From contig SGPL01000386.1 in NCBI GenBank assembly GCA_004802705.1, forward strand, positions 1 to 23,299: a stretch of 23,299 nt of DNA, in the 5' to 3' direction. Each line of letters begins with the position of its first letter. The stretch's first letter is position 1. Below the pieces are notes generated by a model that saw nothing but the letters and a program-made list of their open reading frames with translations, did no database searches and was not told the origin of the DNA. The position numbers and the translations under genes were made by a program. Of this stretch, positions 1 to 10,534 are shown piece by piece. This stretch comes from Bondarzewia mesenterica (Eukaryota > Basidiomycota > Agaricomycetes > Russulales > Bondarzewiaceae).

Positions 1-235
1 TCAGCTGAGCGTCCTTTGCCCGCTCACCATTCACCGTCTCTGACAGTTCGGCCGAGTGTCCTTGGCCCCTTCCCTTTCCCCATCTCTGATGGTTCACCGA
101 GCACTCAGAGAAGGTACCTCAGCCTTGCCCACTCCTCACTCGCCGAGTCTGATATTTGGCCGAGCATCACTTGCCGACTCACCGTTCTCCCTGTCTGACG
201 GCTCTGCCGAGCATTCCTTGCCTTTTCATTACAGA
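1..235. repeat. Left-end degenerate minisatellite (TCGGCCGAG family)
   Basis: About five degenerate units are visible, each containing a version of CTCACCATTCACC followed by GTCTCTGACRGTTCGGCCGAG, spaced roughly 45-55 bp. Clear cores are at about 1-9, 47-56, 92-100, 150-160 and 200-210. The same family reappears at 21165-21970. Open frames that cross this stretch are low-complexity Ser/Pro-rich translations of the repeat and I do not consider them genes. The remaining 40 bases before the transposase gene hold nothing recognisable. Confidence 0.75.
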
Positions 236-278
236 ATTATCATGTTCTCATGCCCAACAATATAATTGATTTGTGTTA

Positions 279-3200
279 TTAAACCATGTAGTTTTTTGCC
301 TTCTCAAACTCCCCCAATGCTTGCATGGCAAACCTATCCCACATCCCCTTTTGCCGAGCAGCATATGCATGGTGTCCTGGCTTCTCCCCGACATCCGTCC
401 TCTCCATGTGAGACCCCCAAGCATCTCTCTTATGCCGGAAGCATCTCACCATCCATTCCATCTCGGCCTCCAACAAAGTGGTTTGTTCCTGCCATCGATC
501 CCTCAGGGCCTTTGCCCGGAGCCAGTGAACTCTGTAAACTACGGCATCGGCAAGCGATTGCCGACCGGTTCATTATCGGCATCGGCGAAAGTGTGTGCAA
601 ATCACTCACATTCTTCCATCCATCCATTGCCTTCGGCGTCTCGGGTGATATCCATGTTCCAAATCCACGAAAGCCCTTTCTTTTGGGTCCCCAGCAGACT
701 CGGCTCCATGATCGCCGTGCTTGCATTTAGGTGTTCTTTCGTCAACTCCTTGTACACACCGAGCACATCCACATTGGCCCCAAGGCATAGCATGGCTCGC
801 CAATATGCCATGTAGATCTTTGAATGTTCACGGACATTGCCTTCGAGGACGGTCACCTCATTCCATGCCCAGGTCTTCTTCTTCTAGCTGTTAGCCTGTC
901 TCACCGAGCTGCGGAACAGAAATGACTTGTGGCCGATGGTGATCCGCATGTGATGGAGGGCGTCATTGGCCTGACCTTTTTGCAGCTCCAGTTCCTGCTT
1001 GGCCAGCTCCTCCAGACCCAACTCCCTGCACTTCATGATCCTGAGGATAGAGGAGAGGACAATGGCCATCTTTTTGGTGGGGACGGCATCGGGGATGTCT
1101 TCGGCATACTCTTCCACCACTTCCACTGGGATGGGCTCATCTTCATTTGGTTCAGGGTCGGGGATGACATCGGATGGGATATCTTCCCACTCGGCACTGG
1201 GTTCGGCGAATCCGACATACTTTTCAGCCTCCCTTTGAAAGGCGGTAATGCAATTCTCAAGCCGACGCCGAGATTCAATGAGCTCGGCGAGAGCTTCCGC
1301 CGATGCATTCCTGGATAGATGGCTGATGCGGGCCAACAGAGATAACCTTGACTGTATTTGTTGAATGTATTTTCAAGAAGTAATATTCCCACTCACTGTG
1401 CCTCTTGTATCTTAATCCCGGTCGAAAGCCATGCAGTCGATCCCCTTGGAACCTGCCCACTGGCCTGGCCCTCATTTTTGGTGAGCTTCAATTGATATGC
1501 CGCTCGGCCGGGCACTTGAAGGCCAATCTCAGTTCAGGTATGAAAGTCAGTATGAGAGAATGACTCACTTCTCTCCTTTCAGACATCATAAATGTCCAGA
1601 AGCTCGGGATGATTTTGTCGGCCGGCGACGGCATTCTCTGCGTCTCCGGCCCATTCCTGTACTAACCGGTGATCGATCGTGGCATCGAGGGCTTGGAAGG
1701 CCTCCTGACTGGCCTCTAAGGCATCCTTCGCCTTGATGTATCTCTTGCATATTGCTAGCACTGAACACAGATTGTAAGGCAAGAGGATCAGAACATGGCT
1801 GTGGACCCACCCATCCTGATCCACTTCTTCCAATTAGAGTCGGCCATGTGGGCATCCAAAGTTTCCTGCCGGTGAGAGGTCGCCATAGTTCGGGTGCTTC
1901 CGGAGATCTGGTTGAGGGGGGCCCACAAGGTCTCCAAAATCTCCCCATCAACCTGAGCAGCCCCCTGTATGAATCCGGGGTAAAACCGGCAAAAGCATTG
2001 CTCCTGATGGCCGTGAATGTGCCACACGCCGATGCCTTTGATAATCTCCAAGCCGGCCAGCATAGCGAGATGGGGACTGTCGGTGAAGCGACGGAGAAGG
2101 TGAACGCCATACTGATACATCACATCGTAGAGAATGAGAACCTGAGGTAGATCACCGACGGTCTTGAGTGCCCCACTCAGGGAATAATCCATATTCATCT
2201 GTCTGAAGAAAGGAGATATCAGGCATCGGCATCAGCATCAGCACTGGCATCGGCATGGATTTGGCATAGTATTCAGCTTACCTCTCACCCTTCTGAAAGT
2301 CTACAATGGCCTGGGGACAAAAACAACCATGTCGGGCACAGGCTGTGGCCCCGATCTCGGTGGCCTCTAGATTATGCCGATTAGCATTTGCCTGGTTGAC
2401 AGCCCGATGATTGCTGCAGGTGGATCTCTTTGATGGGGTGAGGAATGGAGAGCATGATTTGTAAATGGTGACCTACATCTTTTGATTCTATTGCCTCTGT
2501 CAGGTGGTCCTTATAATTGCCCTCGGCAACCATGTAGCCGACACTGTCGGTGAGCACCACATCATCCCATGGGTTCCTCATCTTCATGTGCTCAGCAGAG
2601 AAATTGCCGTCCATCACGAAGCTCCTCATGTACTTCCACTTGTCCTCGTCCTCTCTCCAGTTTTTGGGGATGTTGACGCCGGGCTAGGGACAGGCCGGGC
2701 AGAAGAGGGCAAGTTTACCATCACCAGTGACACCGTCGGCCCGATGGCCGAACCCGTGCCATTTGGTGAACTTGAGGTGTCGCCACTGGCGAGACACCCA
2801 GAGTAGTTCTCGATAGCGGTTCTGAGGCCAATTCAGGTGGACATCAGCTACCAAAATTAATTACTGAGTGTCGGCCAGAGCTCACCGGGACGGAGTCGGG
2901 GAACACACTAGTCGTCACTCATCGGAGCTTGCTATAGAAGTTGAGGGCAGTGGTCTTGCATTCTAGGTTGTCTACCAAGAAGTCGTCCAACACCTGAAAC
3001 ATGAAGGCCATCCTGGGGTCTTTGAAGCTAGCTGGGTAAAGGCCAAGGTCGAACAGTTGAATGTCAACAGGATTGGAGTTCACGCATCGGCATCGGCGAG
3101 CGCACAGCTGGTGCACGCCAGAATGATCGACAATGGTCATCATGGGATTGCCATTGTTATCATGGCTTGGTGGAGCCTCCCGGCCATCGTCAAGCACCGA

Positions 3201-3335
3201 AAACTTGCTATCATCAATGGTCTCCCATTCTTCATCTTCAGGATGAACAACTTTAGGCCAGTCGCCGGCCCGGGCAGTCTGGGGATCATACCATGGGCAT
3301 GGTTCACCGCCGTGACCGAGATGAAGGACTATTTC
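279..3335 (-). pseudogene. KDZ (Kyakuja-Dileera-Zisupton) transposase, decayed and 5'-truncated
   Basis: Reading the minus strand, exons fit at about 3335-2886, 2821-2477, 2427-2282, 2202-1811, 1760-1588, ~1530-1397, ~1351-610 and 538-279. Most inferred introns are GT..AG and about 45-80 nt long. Visible KDZ landmarks, in order: a cysteine-containing N-terminal region with VDHSGVHQLC; a block with WHGFGH and CPACP; VMDGNFSAEHM; the CSNHRAVNQAN and TACARHGCF block; MNMDYSL; LYDVMYQYGVHL; GIGVWHIHGHQ; DGEILETLWAPLN; and a C-terminal helical part with QANDALHHMRITIGHKSFLFR and KGLSWIWNMDI. These are established signatures of the fungal KDZ superfamily, a presumed RNase H-like DDE DNA transposase acting in the nucleus. 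Breaks: TGA for CGA at 2919-2921 (codon order), TAG for CAG at 2684-2686, and TAG for CAG near 884. The N terminus is missing because LTR1 begins at 3336. No element termini were found. Confidence 0.9.
2221..2262. repeat. GCATCR hexanucleotide-like microsatellite in a KDZ intron
   Basis: A short run of GCATCG, GCATCA and GCACTG units lies inside the inferred intron at 2281-2203 of the KDZ pseudogene. Similar CGGCATCGGC words recur near 545-590, inside the last intron, and near 3080. It does not disturb the inferred reading frame because it is intronic. Confidence 0.6.
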
Positions 3336-3752
3336 TGTCAAGGTGCCCTGGCTCTGGTGGCTCGACGTAGTTGTCGAGCTAGTTCTGGTGCCTGGTAATG
3401 GTGGTTTAGTTCAGGAGGGTTCGTTCTGACGCTTAGATTTTGGACTAAGGTCGAGCTGTGATGGTGCCAGAAGCAGGGGCTGGTACCCTGTGTTCTATTA
3501 CACACAAGTCTGCGCTAATACAGAGCGTGAGACCAAGTATATCAAGCTGGGGATAAGCGACGCTACTGCGGAAGTATAAATAGTGCCTACTGCGGCGCAC
3601 GGACCATCACTATATACTACAAGGGCGCGAGTGATAGGAAAGATCGGGTAGGTAGAGGGATCGCGGCTGATCGGGCCGCCTCGTTAGAAGTGTAGGTAAG
3701 TATGCGTCCAATCAGATAAAGAAAACAAGTGTACTAAGTACGGTTCATGACA
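3336..3752 (-). repeat. LTR1 (3' LTR of element A)
   Basis: 417 bp. Its left edge is set by the point where similarity to LTR2 and LTR3 begins (TGTCAAGG), and its right edge by where LTR3 leaves the alignment (TTCATGACA). The ends form the inverted pair TGTCA...TGACA. On the minus strand it holds a TATA box (CTATTTATACTT, core 3575-3582), and AGCTTGATATA at 3548-3538 is the inferred start of R. It interrupts the KDZ transposase gene at 3335/3336. Confidence 0.92.
3538..3582 (-). promoter_or_regulatory. LTR1 TATA box and inferred R start
   Basis: On the minus strand TATTTATA (3582-3575) lies 34 to 27 nt upstream of AGCTTGATATA (3548-3538). That is the usual distance of a TATA box from a transcription start. 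The 11-nt word is the one complementary to the primer-binding sequence outside the 5' LTRs, which independently suggests that it is the RNA 5' end. The start site itself is inferred. Confidence 0.65.
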
Positions 3753-3756
3753 ACTG

Positions 3757-3790
3757 CCCCCCCGCTATCCTCCTGTTGCCCTCAACAGGA
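3757..3790 (-). promoter_or_regulatory. Polypurine tract and adjoining hairpin, element A
   Basis: On the minus strand a G7 run (3763-3757), within GGATAGCGGGGGGGCAGT, sits 4 nt from the 3' LTR and is the best polypurine-tract candidate for plus-strand priming. Just upstream, 3771-3790 is a perfect hairpin: TCCTGTTG, loop CCCT, CAACAGGA (as read on the plus strand). It lies 3 nt past the ORF3 stop codon (3794-3796). The same arrangement is present in element B. Confidence 0.6.
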
Positions 3791-3793
3791 CCT

Positions 3794-5440
3794 CTAGTCG
3801 GTTTTAGGCCCATAGTCGTCGGGGTCTACCGACCAGTCCTGATCGTAGGCGGGGCCGTCCGTTCCTCCTCGGTCATCATAGTGGTCCCTCGGGCCACGAG
3901 GGGGGTCGATGGGTGCTTTGCCTTTGTCGAGGAGATGCTTTGGGCAGGCCCTAGCGAAGTGATTGACNGAGTTGCAGAGGTANCACCTNNTNACTGGTCC
4001 NCCNNGAGGCTTCCCTGCTCCCCTCTTTGCCATCTGTATCCGACCATCGGGTACCTTCGTGATTTGAGGTTTAGCATACCTCCGATGTCCCCCGCCTCTA
4101 ATCCNGCGCCNCTTNCTCCANGTCCGCCTGTCTGGCCTGCTCCAGGAGGCGAGGGGGAACCATGCCCGCAAGGGGGGAGTTGGCGACCAGGGGTTCTATC
4201 CTGGCATTTGCGTCCGCAGCCCGAAGTCGTGCAGAGACGTCCCATCTGTCAATAGTCAGGCGGGACCGGTGCTGTTCATGCCGTTCGATAGCGCGGCAGT
4301 CTTCCTCGATCTCGAGGGTCAGCGCACGGTATCGGCGGATGTCCGCAGTCAGCCCTGGTTCACCTATCCGATGCAGAGCCCCTTCAATTCGCGCGTATTG
4401 CTCCAAGGACATAATGGCATCGTGGAAGTCCTTCTCAGCCGTAATAGTGTTGTCAGTGAGAAGGGGAGGGGGGTGTACTGGAAGAGCCGTGGCGGGGTGG
4501 CCATAGTGGATGACTCCCTCAGGCGTCAGTTCTGTTTTCGTGATGACCATGGGTAGGTCGAATCTTTCGATGAAAGAGGGTGTGTCATGGGTCTGGTCGG
4601 GGGATGGCGTCGCGAGACGGGGTAGGCGCGTGTAGGTGGTGGAGGAGGTGGGGCTTTGGGGTATGGGGGACATATTGGTGGATGCGTCTTCATGGNGGGG
4701 GGGTGCCGGTGAGGAATGAGATGCGGGGAGAGGGGGAGCGGGACGTTGTTGCCCCTGTGAGGAACTGGAGCCTCTCTACACTGGCGAGGGCCTCCCTCAT
4801 ATTTACCTGTCCCGTGGCTAGCTCTTCCTGTAGAGCTAGTGCGGACCTCCTTGCTTCTTCTGCAGCCGCTAGGGCCGCAAGGGCTCTCCTTGCCACCTCC
4901 TGGTGACCTGCCTCCCAATGCGCCTCTGCTAGTCCTTCCAAGATCACCTGCNGGGCTGCTTCNTCCNGGTCCGCCTCTGCTGCTGCTTCCTGCTCGGCCT
5001 GCCTGCGGCCTTCTTCTNTTATTGCCTCNAAGATTTCGAGGGCTTCCATTGCTGCTTCTTCGAGGGCCTCGTCCTGCGCGGCTCNCTGTTGTAACTCATC
5101 CNGAATGTCATCNTCATTGTGGGTTATGGGAGAGAGGGGCNGTGCNTATTCTATGTCACCGTGCATCCTNAGTTCTGCGAGGGTCGCCTCGTCNAGGTAT
5201 TCTTGTTCTTCNGGGGTTTCATTCTGTATGGGCNAGGGTGTTGCCCGTGGGCTGATGGTGGGAGAGGAGATGGGGGAGGAGGTGGGGGTGAGGGCGCTGA
5301 GGATAGACGACATGTTAGGAGGGCTAGGGTCGATATTGCTAATGCTAGCTGGAGAATTGCAAGGTGTAGGAGAAAATTTATCATGGAACTGCNGAACCTG
5401 TGGAAAGGGAGGGAATTTGCCCCCCTCTTTATAGTCTTCA
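3794..5440 (-). CDS. ORF3, element A: Ala/Glu-rich coiled-coil protein with C-terminal CCHC knuckle
   Basis: An extra reading frame between the chromodomain and the 3' LTR, on the same strand as gag-pol. Part a is open from the pol stop region (acidic start EDDEDYKEG) and has its first ATG at 5313 (MSSILSAL). It holds a Ser/Pro-rich stretch and then a long Ala/Glu/Arg-rich, probably coiled-coil segment at about 5100-4830. It ends at a TGA immediately after a C tract (about 4688-4705). Part b continues in the +1 frame through a Pro/Ser-rich stretch and a second charged helical segment at about 4450-4200 (FHDAIMSLEQYARIEGAL). It then reaches a zinc knuckle at about 3985-3944 (C-x2-C-x4-H-x4-C, first Cys ambiguous) and an Asp-rich tail, and stops at 3794-3796. 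A further frame change near 4100 coincides with N bases and is absent from element B, so I discount it. Function is unknown. A nucleic-acid-binding Gag-like or Pol-extension role is inference. Confidence 0.7.
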
Positions 5441-7123
5441 TCGTCCTCGATGATTGGATGATAANGCCGGAGGTGATGTGGGGCTTATTGCGTGCGGGTG
5501 NCTTCTGTGGAATTCTTCGAAGGTGTCTTGCGCATCNNCCATGTCTTCTTCAAGGTCTTCTCNGAACATCCATTCATCATCCGCGGGTGAGTAACCCTTC
5601 CATCGGACGAGGTACTGGAGGTTTCCATGGAACATGCGGGAATCCAATAGCGATTCGACCTCNTATGCTTCTTNATTGTCAATGAGGTCAGGAGGGTTGG
5701 GTCTTTCGAAGTTCGGGCCATGCGCAGTCGTCTCTATGTATGGCGTGATCAGGNATATGTGAAATACNGGGTGAATGTTCCACCCATTTGGTAGTTTCAG
5801 CNNGACGTTCACGGGGGATGGGGTATCGAGGACTGTGAANGGACCATATCTCCGAGGTGCGAGTTTTGCCGAGGGGTGTGTGGTAGCGAGGTTCTTTGCT
5901 TCTAGCCACACTTTGTCCCCCTTTTGGTACTTCTTGCCTGTTTTTGGTCCTTTTCGTGCCATCACCTGAGCTGCTAACTGATGGNAAGCGATCNTGTCCT
6001 TCCGAATATCTTCTAGGCNTTTCAGCCTTTGAGAGATTGCGGGAAGGGTGGAGTCTTCCAATATCTCNGGTAATGACCNTGGGATGTATCCCATGATCAA
6101 GTCGAATGGTGCCTTCTTGGTCGANGAATGAACAGTGGAGTTGTGGGCGAACTCTGCAGCCGGTAGTAGGTCTGCCCAGTCATCTCCTTGGAAGTTGCAG
6201 AAGATCCGTAGGAACTGTTCTAGTGACTGGTTGGTTCGCTCNGTCTGTCCATCGGTCTGGGGATGATAGGCCGTGGACATCGCTTGCTTTATTCCTAACT
6301 TCTTGCAGAGTTCCCTTGTAACTTTCGCGGCATACTGTGGTCCCCTGTCCGAGATAATTTTGCTTGGCAGACCATAGTGTCTCCATACTTGGTTCCTATA
6401 GAGGTCTGCTGTTTGTACTGCCGTGATGTTTTTATGGCACGGGGCAAACACCACACCCTTCGATACGTCGTGGTCTACGAAGACTGATATCGAATCAAAG
6501 CCTTTTGACAGTGGTAGGTCCGTGATGAAGTCGGTTGAGACCACTTGAAATGGGAGNGCATGGACGTCGGCCAATATGGGGACTANCGGTACTTTCGCTC
6601 GGTTAGGTTGATTCTTTGATGCTTGGCAAACTGCACATCCTTTGACATATTCTTTGATGAATGTCGTCATGCCTGGCCACCAAAAGTCCCTCTGAACCCT
6701 CTCCACTGTCTTCCATTCTCCTGGGTGGCCCNCGGCGGGTGGATCATGGTGCTGCNGAACAATTTCTCGATGGAGGTCTTGGTCCTTTGGGACATAGATG
6801 CGCCCCCTGAATAGGATCAAGCCGTCCTCCGTGTTCCATTCTTCCATCCCTTTCGACATTGTNCTAGGTCCAGCCGACTTTATGAGTTCCAGGGCAAGAA
6901 CAATCTCATCATCCATGTCCTTCGAGCCTTTGATCNGCTCCTTTAGGGAGGTTTCGACAGAATCTTCGCCAGACGCGAGTGCTTTCACGAATAGCGCGCG
7001 GTCTAAGAGGACGCGTTCCTCGTTGTCCGCCCTTCCATCATCGAAGTCCGGTCGCCTGGACAGGCTGTCTGGGACACATTTTATTCCTTTGACGTGATGG
7101 ATTTTGAAGTCGAAGTGGGTCAA
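5438..7123 (-). CDS. Integrase plus chromodomain, element A pol C-terminal part
   Basis: An uninterrupted frame of 561 codons apart from N bases. Domains by residue from 7123: end of RNase H/connection to about 60; zinc-binding HHCC with H126, H133, C163 and C166; catalytic core with D198 (STDF), D259 (SDRG) and E295 (GQxER), 35 residues between the last two; a GPY/F-like segment at about 418-432; chromodomain at about 488-540 ([17 protein letters not shown]). The protein would insert the cDNA into chromosomes, and the chromodomain is expected to guide it to histone-marked chromatin. TGA at 5440-5438 ends the frame, which overlaps ORF3 in another frame. N at residue 521 falls where element B has a TGA, so this copy may also be ambiguous there. 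Confidence 0.93.
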   Translation of the reverse strand: MTHFDFKIHHVKGIKCVPDSLSRRPDFDDGRADNEERVLLDRALFVKALASGEDSVETSLKEXIKGSKDMDDEIVLALELIKSAGPXTMSKGMEEWNTEDGLILFRGRIYVPKDQDLHREIVXQHHDPPAXGHPGEWKTVERVQRDFWWPGMTTFIKEYVKGCAVCQASKNQPNRAKVPXVPILADVHXLPFQVVSTDFITDLPLSKGFDSISVFVDHDVSKGVVFAPCHKNITAVQTADLYRNQVWRHYGLPSKIISDRGPQYAAKVTRELCKKLGIKQAMSTAYHPQTDGQXERTNQSLEQFLRIFCNFQGDDWADLLPAAEFAHNSTVHXSTKKAPFDLIMGYIPXSLXEILEDSTLPAISQRLKXLEDIRKDXIAXHQLAAQVMARKGPKTGKKYQKGDKVWLEAKNLATTHPSAKLAPRRYGXFTVLDTPSPVNVXLKLPNGWNIHXVFHIXLITPYIETTAHGPNFERPNPPDLIDNXEAXEVESLLDSRMFHGNLQYLVRWKGYSPADDEWMFXEDLEEDMXDAQDTFEEFHRXHPHAISPTSPPXLSSNHRGR

Positions 7124-8404
7124 AAAGAGCGCCCACCGCGCCTGTCGGCGGTTTAGTTTGCGAGCGTCCTTGTAAAATGTCAGGTTTTTGTGGTCCGAGT
7201 GGATTTCAATAGTGTGTTCTGAACCCTCTAGGAAGTGTCTCCATGCTTCGAAGGCTCAGATGATTGCCAGTAGTTCCCTGTCGTAGACATCATAGTTTCG
7301 TTCTGCCGGAGAAAACCCTTTAGACAAGTAGGCACATGGGTGCCACTGCCCATCTTCTCCTTGTTGTAGTAGGATTCCCCCCGTGGCAGTAAGCGAAGCG
7401 TCCGTGTCGACCCTGAAAGGTTTTGTAGTGTCAGGCTGGATCAACACTGGCGTGGATGTGAACGCGTCTTTCAGCACGTCAAACGCTTTCTGCTGGGGTT
7501 CTCCCCAGTGCCACTTGACATCCTTTTTTCGTGAGGTCGTGCATGGGTTGTGCGAGGTGGGCGTACCCCTTGATGAAGCGCCGGTAAAAGTTGCCAAACC
7601 CTAGGAATGATCGGACATCTCGTACCCTCCGGGGCGTGGGCCAGTTAGAAAGCCCTTCGATTTTTATCGGGTCCATCTCTATCTTGTCATGGGAGATGAT
7701 AAAGCCCAAGTAGTCGACCTTTTCAGCCTCGAAGGTGCATTTCTCCGGTTTGAGGAAAAGGTCGTTTCCCGCTAGTCGACTGAGTATTTCGTTCACGAGC
7801 TCCCGGTGCCTTTCCATGTGGATGGTTGCTACCAGGATGTCGTCCATGTAGATGATTACTTCCCCCGTCATGATCAGATCTTTAAAAAGCTCGTTCATCA
7901 TGGTCTGAAATGTTGCCGGCGAGTTGGTCAGGCCAAAGAACATCACCATTGGTTCAAACAGTCCTCTGTTCGTGAGGAATGCTGCTTTCTCCTGGTCTCC
8001 TTCTTTGATACGGATATTGTTGTAGCCCCAANGGACATCCATTTTGGTGAATATGCGTTTGTCTTTTAGGCTTTCTATAATATCCGAGCTAAGCGGGAGA
8101 GGATATCGGTTCTTGATGGTGTGTTCGTTCAGTTTCCGGTAGTCTTGTACAGGGCGAAGCTTCCCATCCTTTTTCTTGACGAAGAAGAAGGGAGAGGCAT
8201 AGGGCGACTTGGATGTCCTAATGGTNCCTCGCTTCAGATGCTCGTCTAAGAACTTGTCGAGTTCCGCCTGCTCATTTCTCGATAGGGGNATGATTTTTGT
8301 TGTGATCCCGTCGGGTGCTCCCTGGTTTCAGCTCAATCTTATGGTCCCAGGTGCGGGGAGGGGGAAAGTTTTGTGATGCTTCTTCTTCGAAGACCCGTCG
8401 GTGG
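7124..8404 (-). pseudogene. Reverse transcriptase and RNase H, element A (frameshifted)
   Basis: The N-terminal RT part ([10 protein letters not shown] and [15 protein letters not shown] type motifs) lies at about 8300-8045. The RT core follows at 8042-7600 with GLTNSPATFQ and the catalytic YMDD at 7850-7839, then the RNase H region at about 7530-7130 (DTDASLTATGGILL). Together they would copy the element RNA into DNA. Breaks seen: an extra base near 8312-8316 relative to element B, a frame change near 7520-7530 just after HDLTKK, and TGA at 7256-7258 where element B has CGA. The domain content is certain, but no continuous polyprotein can be read. Confidence 0.9.
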
Positions 8405-9034
8405 TTAAGGTAGTGGATGGGGATGGATTCTTCTATCGACTTTTTTTGGTTGGTCCTTCCCTGCCTCCTCTGCGAGTTTCTGCGAAACTGAGGCCGCACT
8501 GATNCTTTCATCTGTCCCACAGCTGCGAAGGATTTTTCGGAGTGACTGTTGATACTGCCAGTTTCGCCGGTTCCTTTCGCACCAGTATGGGCAGTTCTGA
8601 AAGTGCAGAGTTTCATTTCGCCAGTCGATTGTTGGGTTNTGTGTCCTTAGCCAAGGGAGTCCCAGGATTATCTCGTCGTCCCCTATATCTGACACATATA
8701 GCCTCATCATTTCGACATGGTTATTGATTCGTAGCCGGAGGTAGACGAATTCCTTAATTCGTCCCAGGACATTTTCTGTGTTATCGACATTTCGGATTTT
8801 GATTTCATTCCTGAGTTTGGTTGTTCTAAGCTTGTACTTCTGTACCGCTTTCCAATGAATGAATCTCCCGGTTGCTCCGCTGTCTATCATTGCTTTTGTT
8901 TTGACGCTTTCGATGCCGCTTTGTGATATCCAAGATGTAATCTCCAATTGCTCTCCTTTGGTGGATTTTACAAATATGGAATTATCGTAGCAGCCTTTCG
9001 TCCAAAGCCACGCCTGGAACTTTGGACTCATCAA
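8405..9034 (-). pseudogene. Retropepsin-like protease, element A pol N-terminal part
   Basis: An aspartic protease with AMIDSGATGRFI as the catalytic D-S-G triplet and DDEIILGLPWL as the C-terminal ILG motif, followed by a linker to RT. The frame is -1 relative to gag and overlaps the gag stop. In this copy the stop and the next ATG overlap as TGATG (9033-9029). The frame leaves the conserved linker at a 7-A run (coding strand, about 8440-8447), where this copy has one more base than element B. The end at 8405 is therefore a frameshift product. Confidence 0.88.
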
Positions 9035-10534
9035 AAATCCTCTTGTTTCTCGTCGTCTTCCTCGCTGGACTCAGCGAGTGCTTCCCTTTCCTCTGTCGAG
9101 AGCTTTCTGATGACTTTCTTGAGCTCCTCTACGGTCATCTTCTTGCTTCCTCCTTCTTCTTTTGCTGCCTTAGTGCGGACATCNCGGTCTGGGCAGTCCC
9201 TGGCCCGATGTCCAGCTTTNCCGCANCTAAAGCAGCGGCCTTCGTCCATGTACTGCTTTTTGTCTTTGTCCGACAGAGTGTTGGTGGCCCGTACCCTTGC
9301 CTTCCCTTTCCACTCTNTCNNCTCCTTCCCNCTGTCTACATCCATAGCNTCCGGGTCNCGNGCCTTGCTTCCCCTAGGTACCCAGCTNCCTTTATCTTTT
9401 TGAGAGGNGTGGTGTCTNCNGAGGAATGACTGTAANTTGCGCCANTGGTTGTCAGCGGTGGCCGCATCCTTGTACCANTCCTCAATCTTGGTCGGTATTG
9501 GGTTCTTCCGGTAGACCTCNTTTACGATTGCTGGGTTCAATGCNTCCATGAAGTACTCGATGAGCGCCGGGCTCTCCGTTATTTCNGACTCTGATACNAG
9601 GTTTGCAAATTCAGCGATGAANTCGTCTGCTGTACGTNTNCCCTGTCTGATTTGAGACAGCTTTGTCCTAGCATTCGCTGCGACATTGGCNTCNGCAAAT
9701 TGGGCGACGAAGCTGTCCTCAAACTTCTTCCAGGTNCCNTAGTTGTCTTTCTTTTCGTANTCCTCTATCCGCAATCNTTTNCAGGTTTCGGCTGTTCCTC
9801 CTTCTAGGTAGGACANGGCGAAANAGGACCTTCCTCTGCTCNTCCAGANCTCCNGCATCGTCCATAAACTCCTTTGGTTTNGCCCTAAAGTAGACCTTGC
9901 ATTCTAGGATAAAGAGTCTGGAGCTTTCCCTNTGTCCNTTGAANGGNGAGGGNGTCTTGACCTTTGGTCCTGATTTGTTGGCTGATGGTGTAGTTGCCAT
10001 TCCTTGCGTCAGTGGGGGAGGTGGAGGTGGAGGTGGGTNCNGTNGTAATGGGTTGGGGATNTGTGGTTGANTNGGNTGTGGNTTCGTGTTGGCAGGAGGG
10101 GGTGGTGGTGCGGGTGNAGGTGGTCCTTGACCTGGTTCTGGTGGTGGGNCGGGGTTAACGACTTGTGGATTGTCGTGCANTTCTTNGTGAATGCTTGTTT
10201 GNGGNGACAAGATGGGCNGGCTANTGGATCGGGANGGTCCAGGTGGTATATTCCTTCTGTTTTCTGCACGGAGTGCTGATGACGATGATGGCGTTCCTCC
10301 CTGTATTTCAGTAGGTAATAGTTCCCCTGTTTTGCGAAAGATCTAGGAGTGACGCTGGTTGTCATAGTAGATGGGGTAGATGGGTTTCTCCTCGTCTTTG
10401 TGGGTGTCTGGGTGTGTCCTTGCGAGGTATGTCTTTAGCGATGCACTGTATCTTCTGCCCGAGGGGATCTCGACCCCTGGTGGTAGGCGGCTTGTGGATG
10501 AAATGGTGAATTGATCTCCTGGAGACTGAGACAC
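9031..10534 (-). pseudogene. Gag, element A
   Basis: Same protein as the intact copy at 16444-17946: a Pro-rich N-terminal half, a retrotransposon Gag domain (FILECKVYFR through FVAQF), a CCHC knuckle (CFxCxKAGHRARDC), and an acidic tail ending EEDDEKQEDF. Breaks: TAG near 10344-10346 replaces the Trp of the RHSWIF motif. An extra base, lying next to an N at about 9825-9830, shifts the frame inside the Gag domain. N bases are dense at 9183-10240, so part of this damage may be consensus error. No ATG precedes the conserved N terminus. Confidence 0.88.

Noticed and set aside
929..1318. 129-codon plus-strand open frame
   Set aside because: Antisense shadow of the KDZ transposase exon, whose minus-strand reading has family motifs.
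279..3335. Terminal inverted repeats or target duplication of a complete KDZ element
   Set aside because: The right side is destroyed by LTR1, and no convincing inverted repeat partner was found near 1-278.
4098..4110. Second frameshift in ORF3 of element A
   Set aside because: Element A has one extra base exactly in an N-containing stretch, while element B keeps a single frame there, so it is probably a consensus error.
5151..5441. Frame overlapping the pol stop (ATGA) with a hydrophobic N-terminal stretch, suggesting an env-like signal peptide
   Set aside because: The copy in element B is cut by a TAG within about 30 codons, and the overlapping ORF3 frame is the one conserved in both copies. 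The hydrophobic run is likely a shadow of the ORF3 frame.
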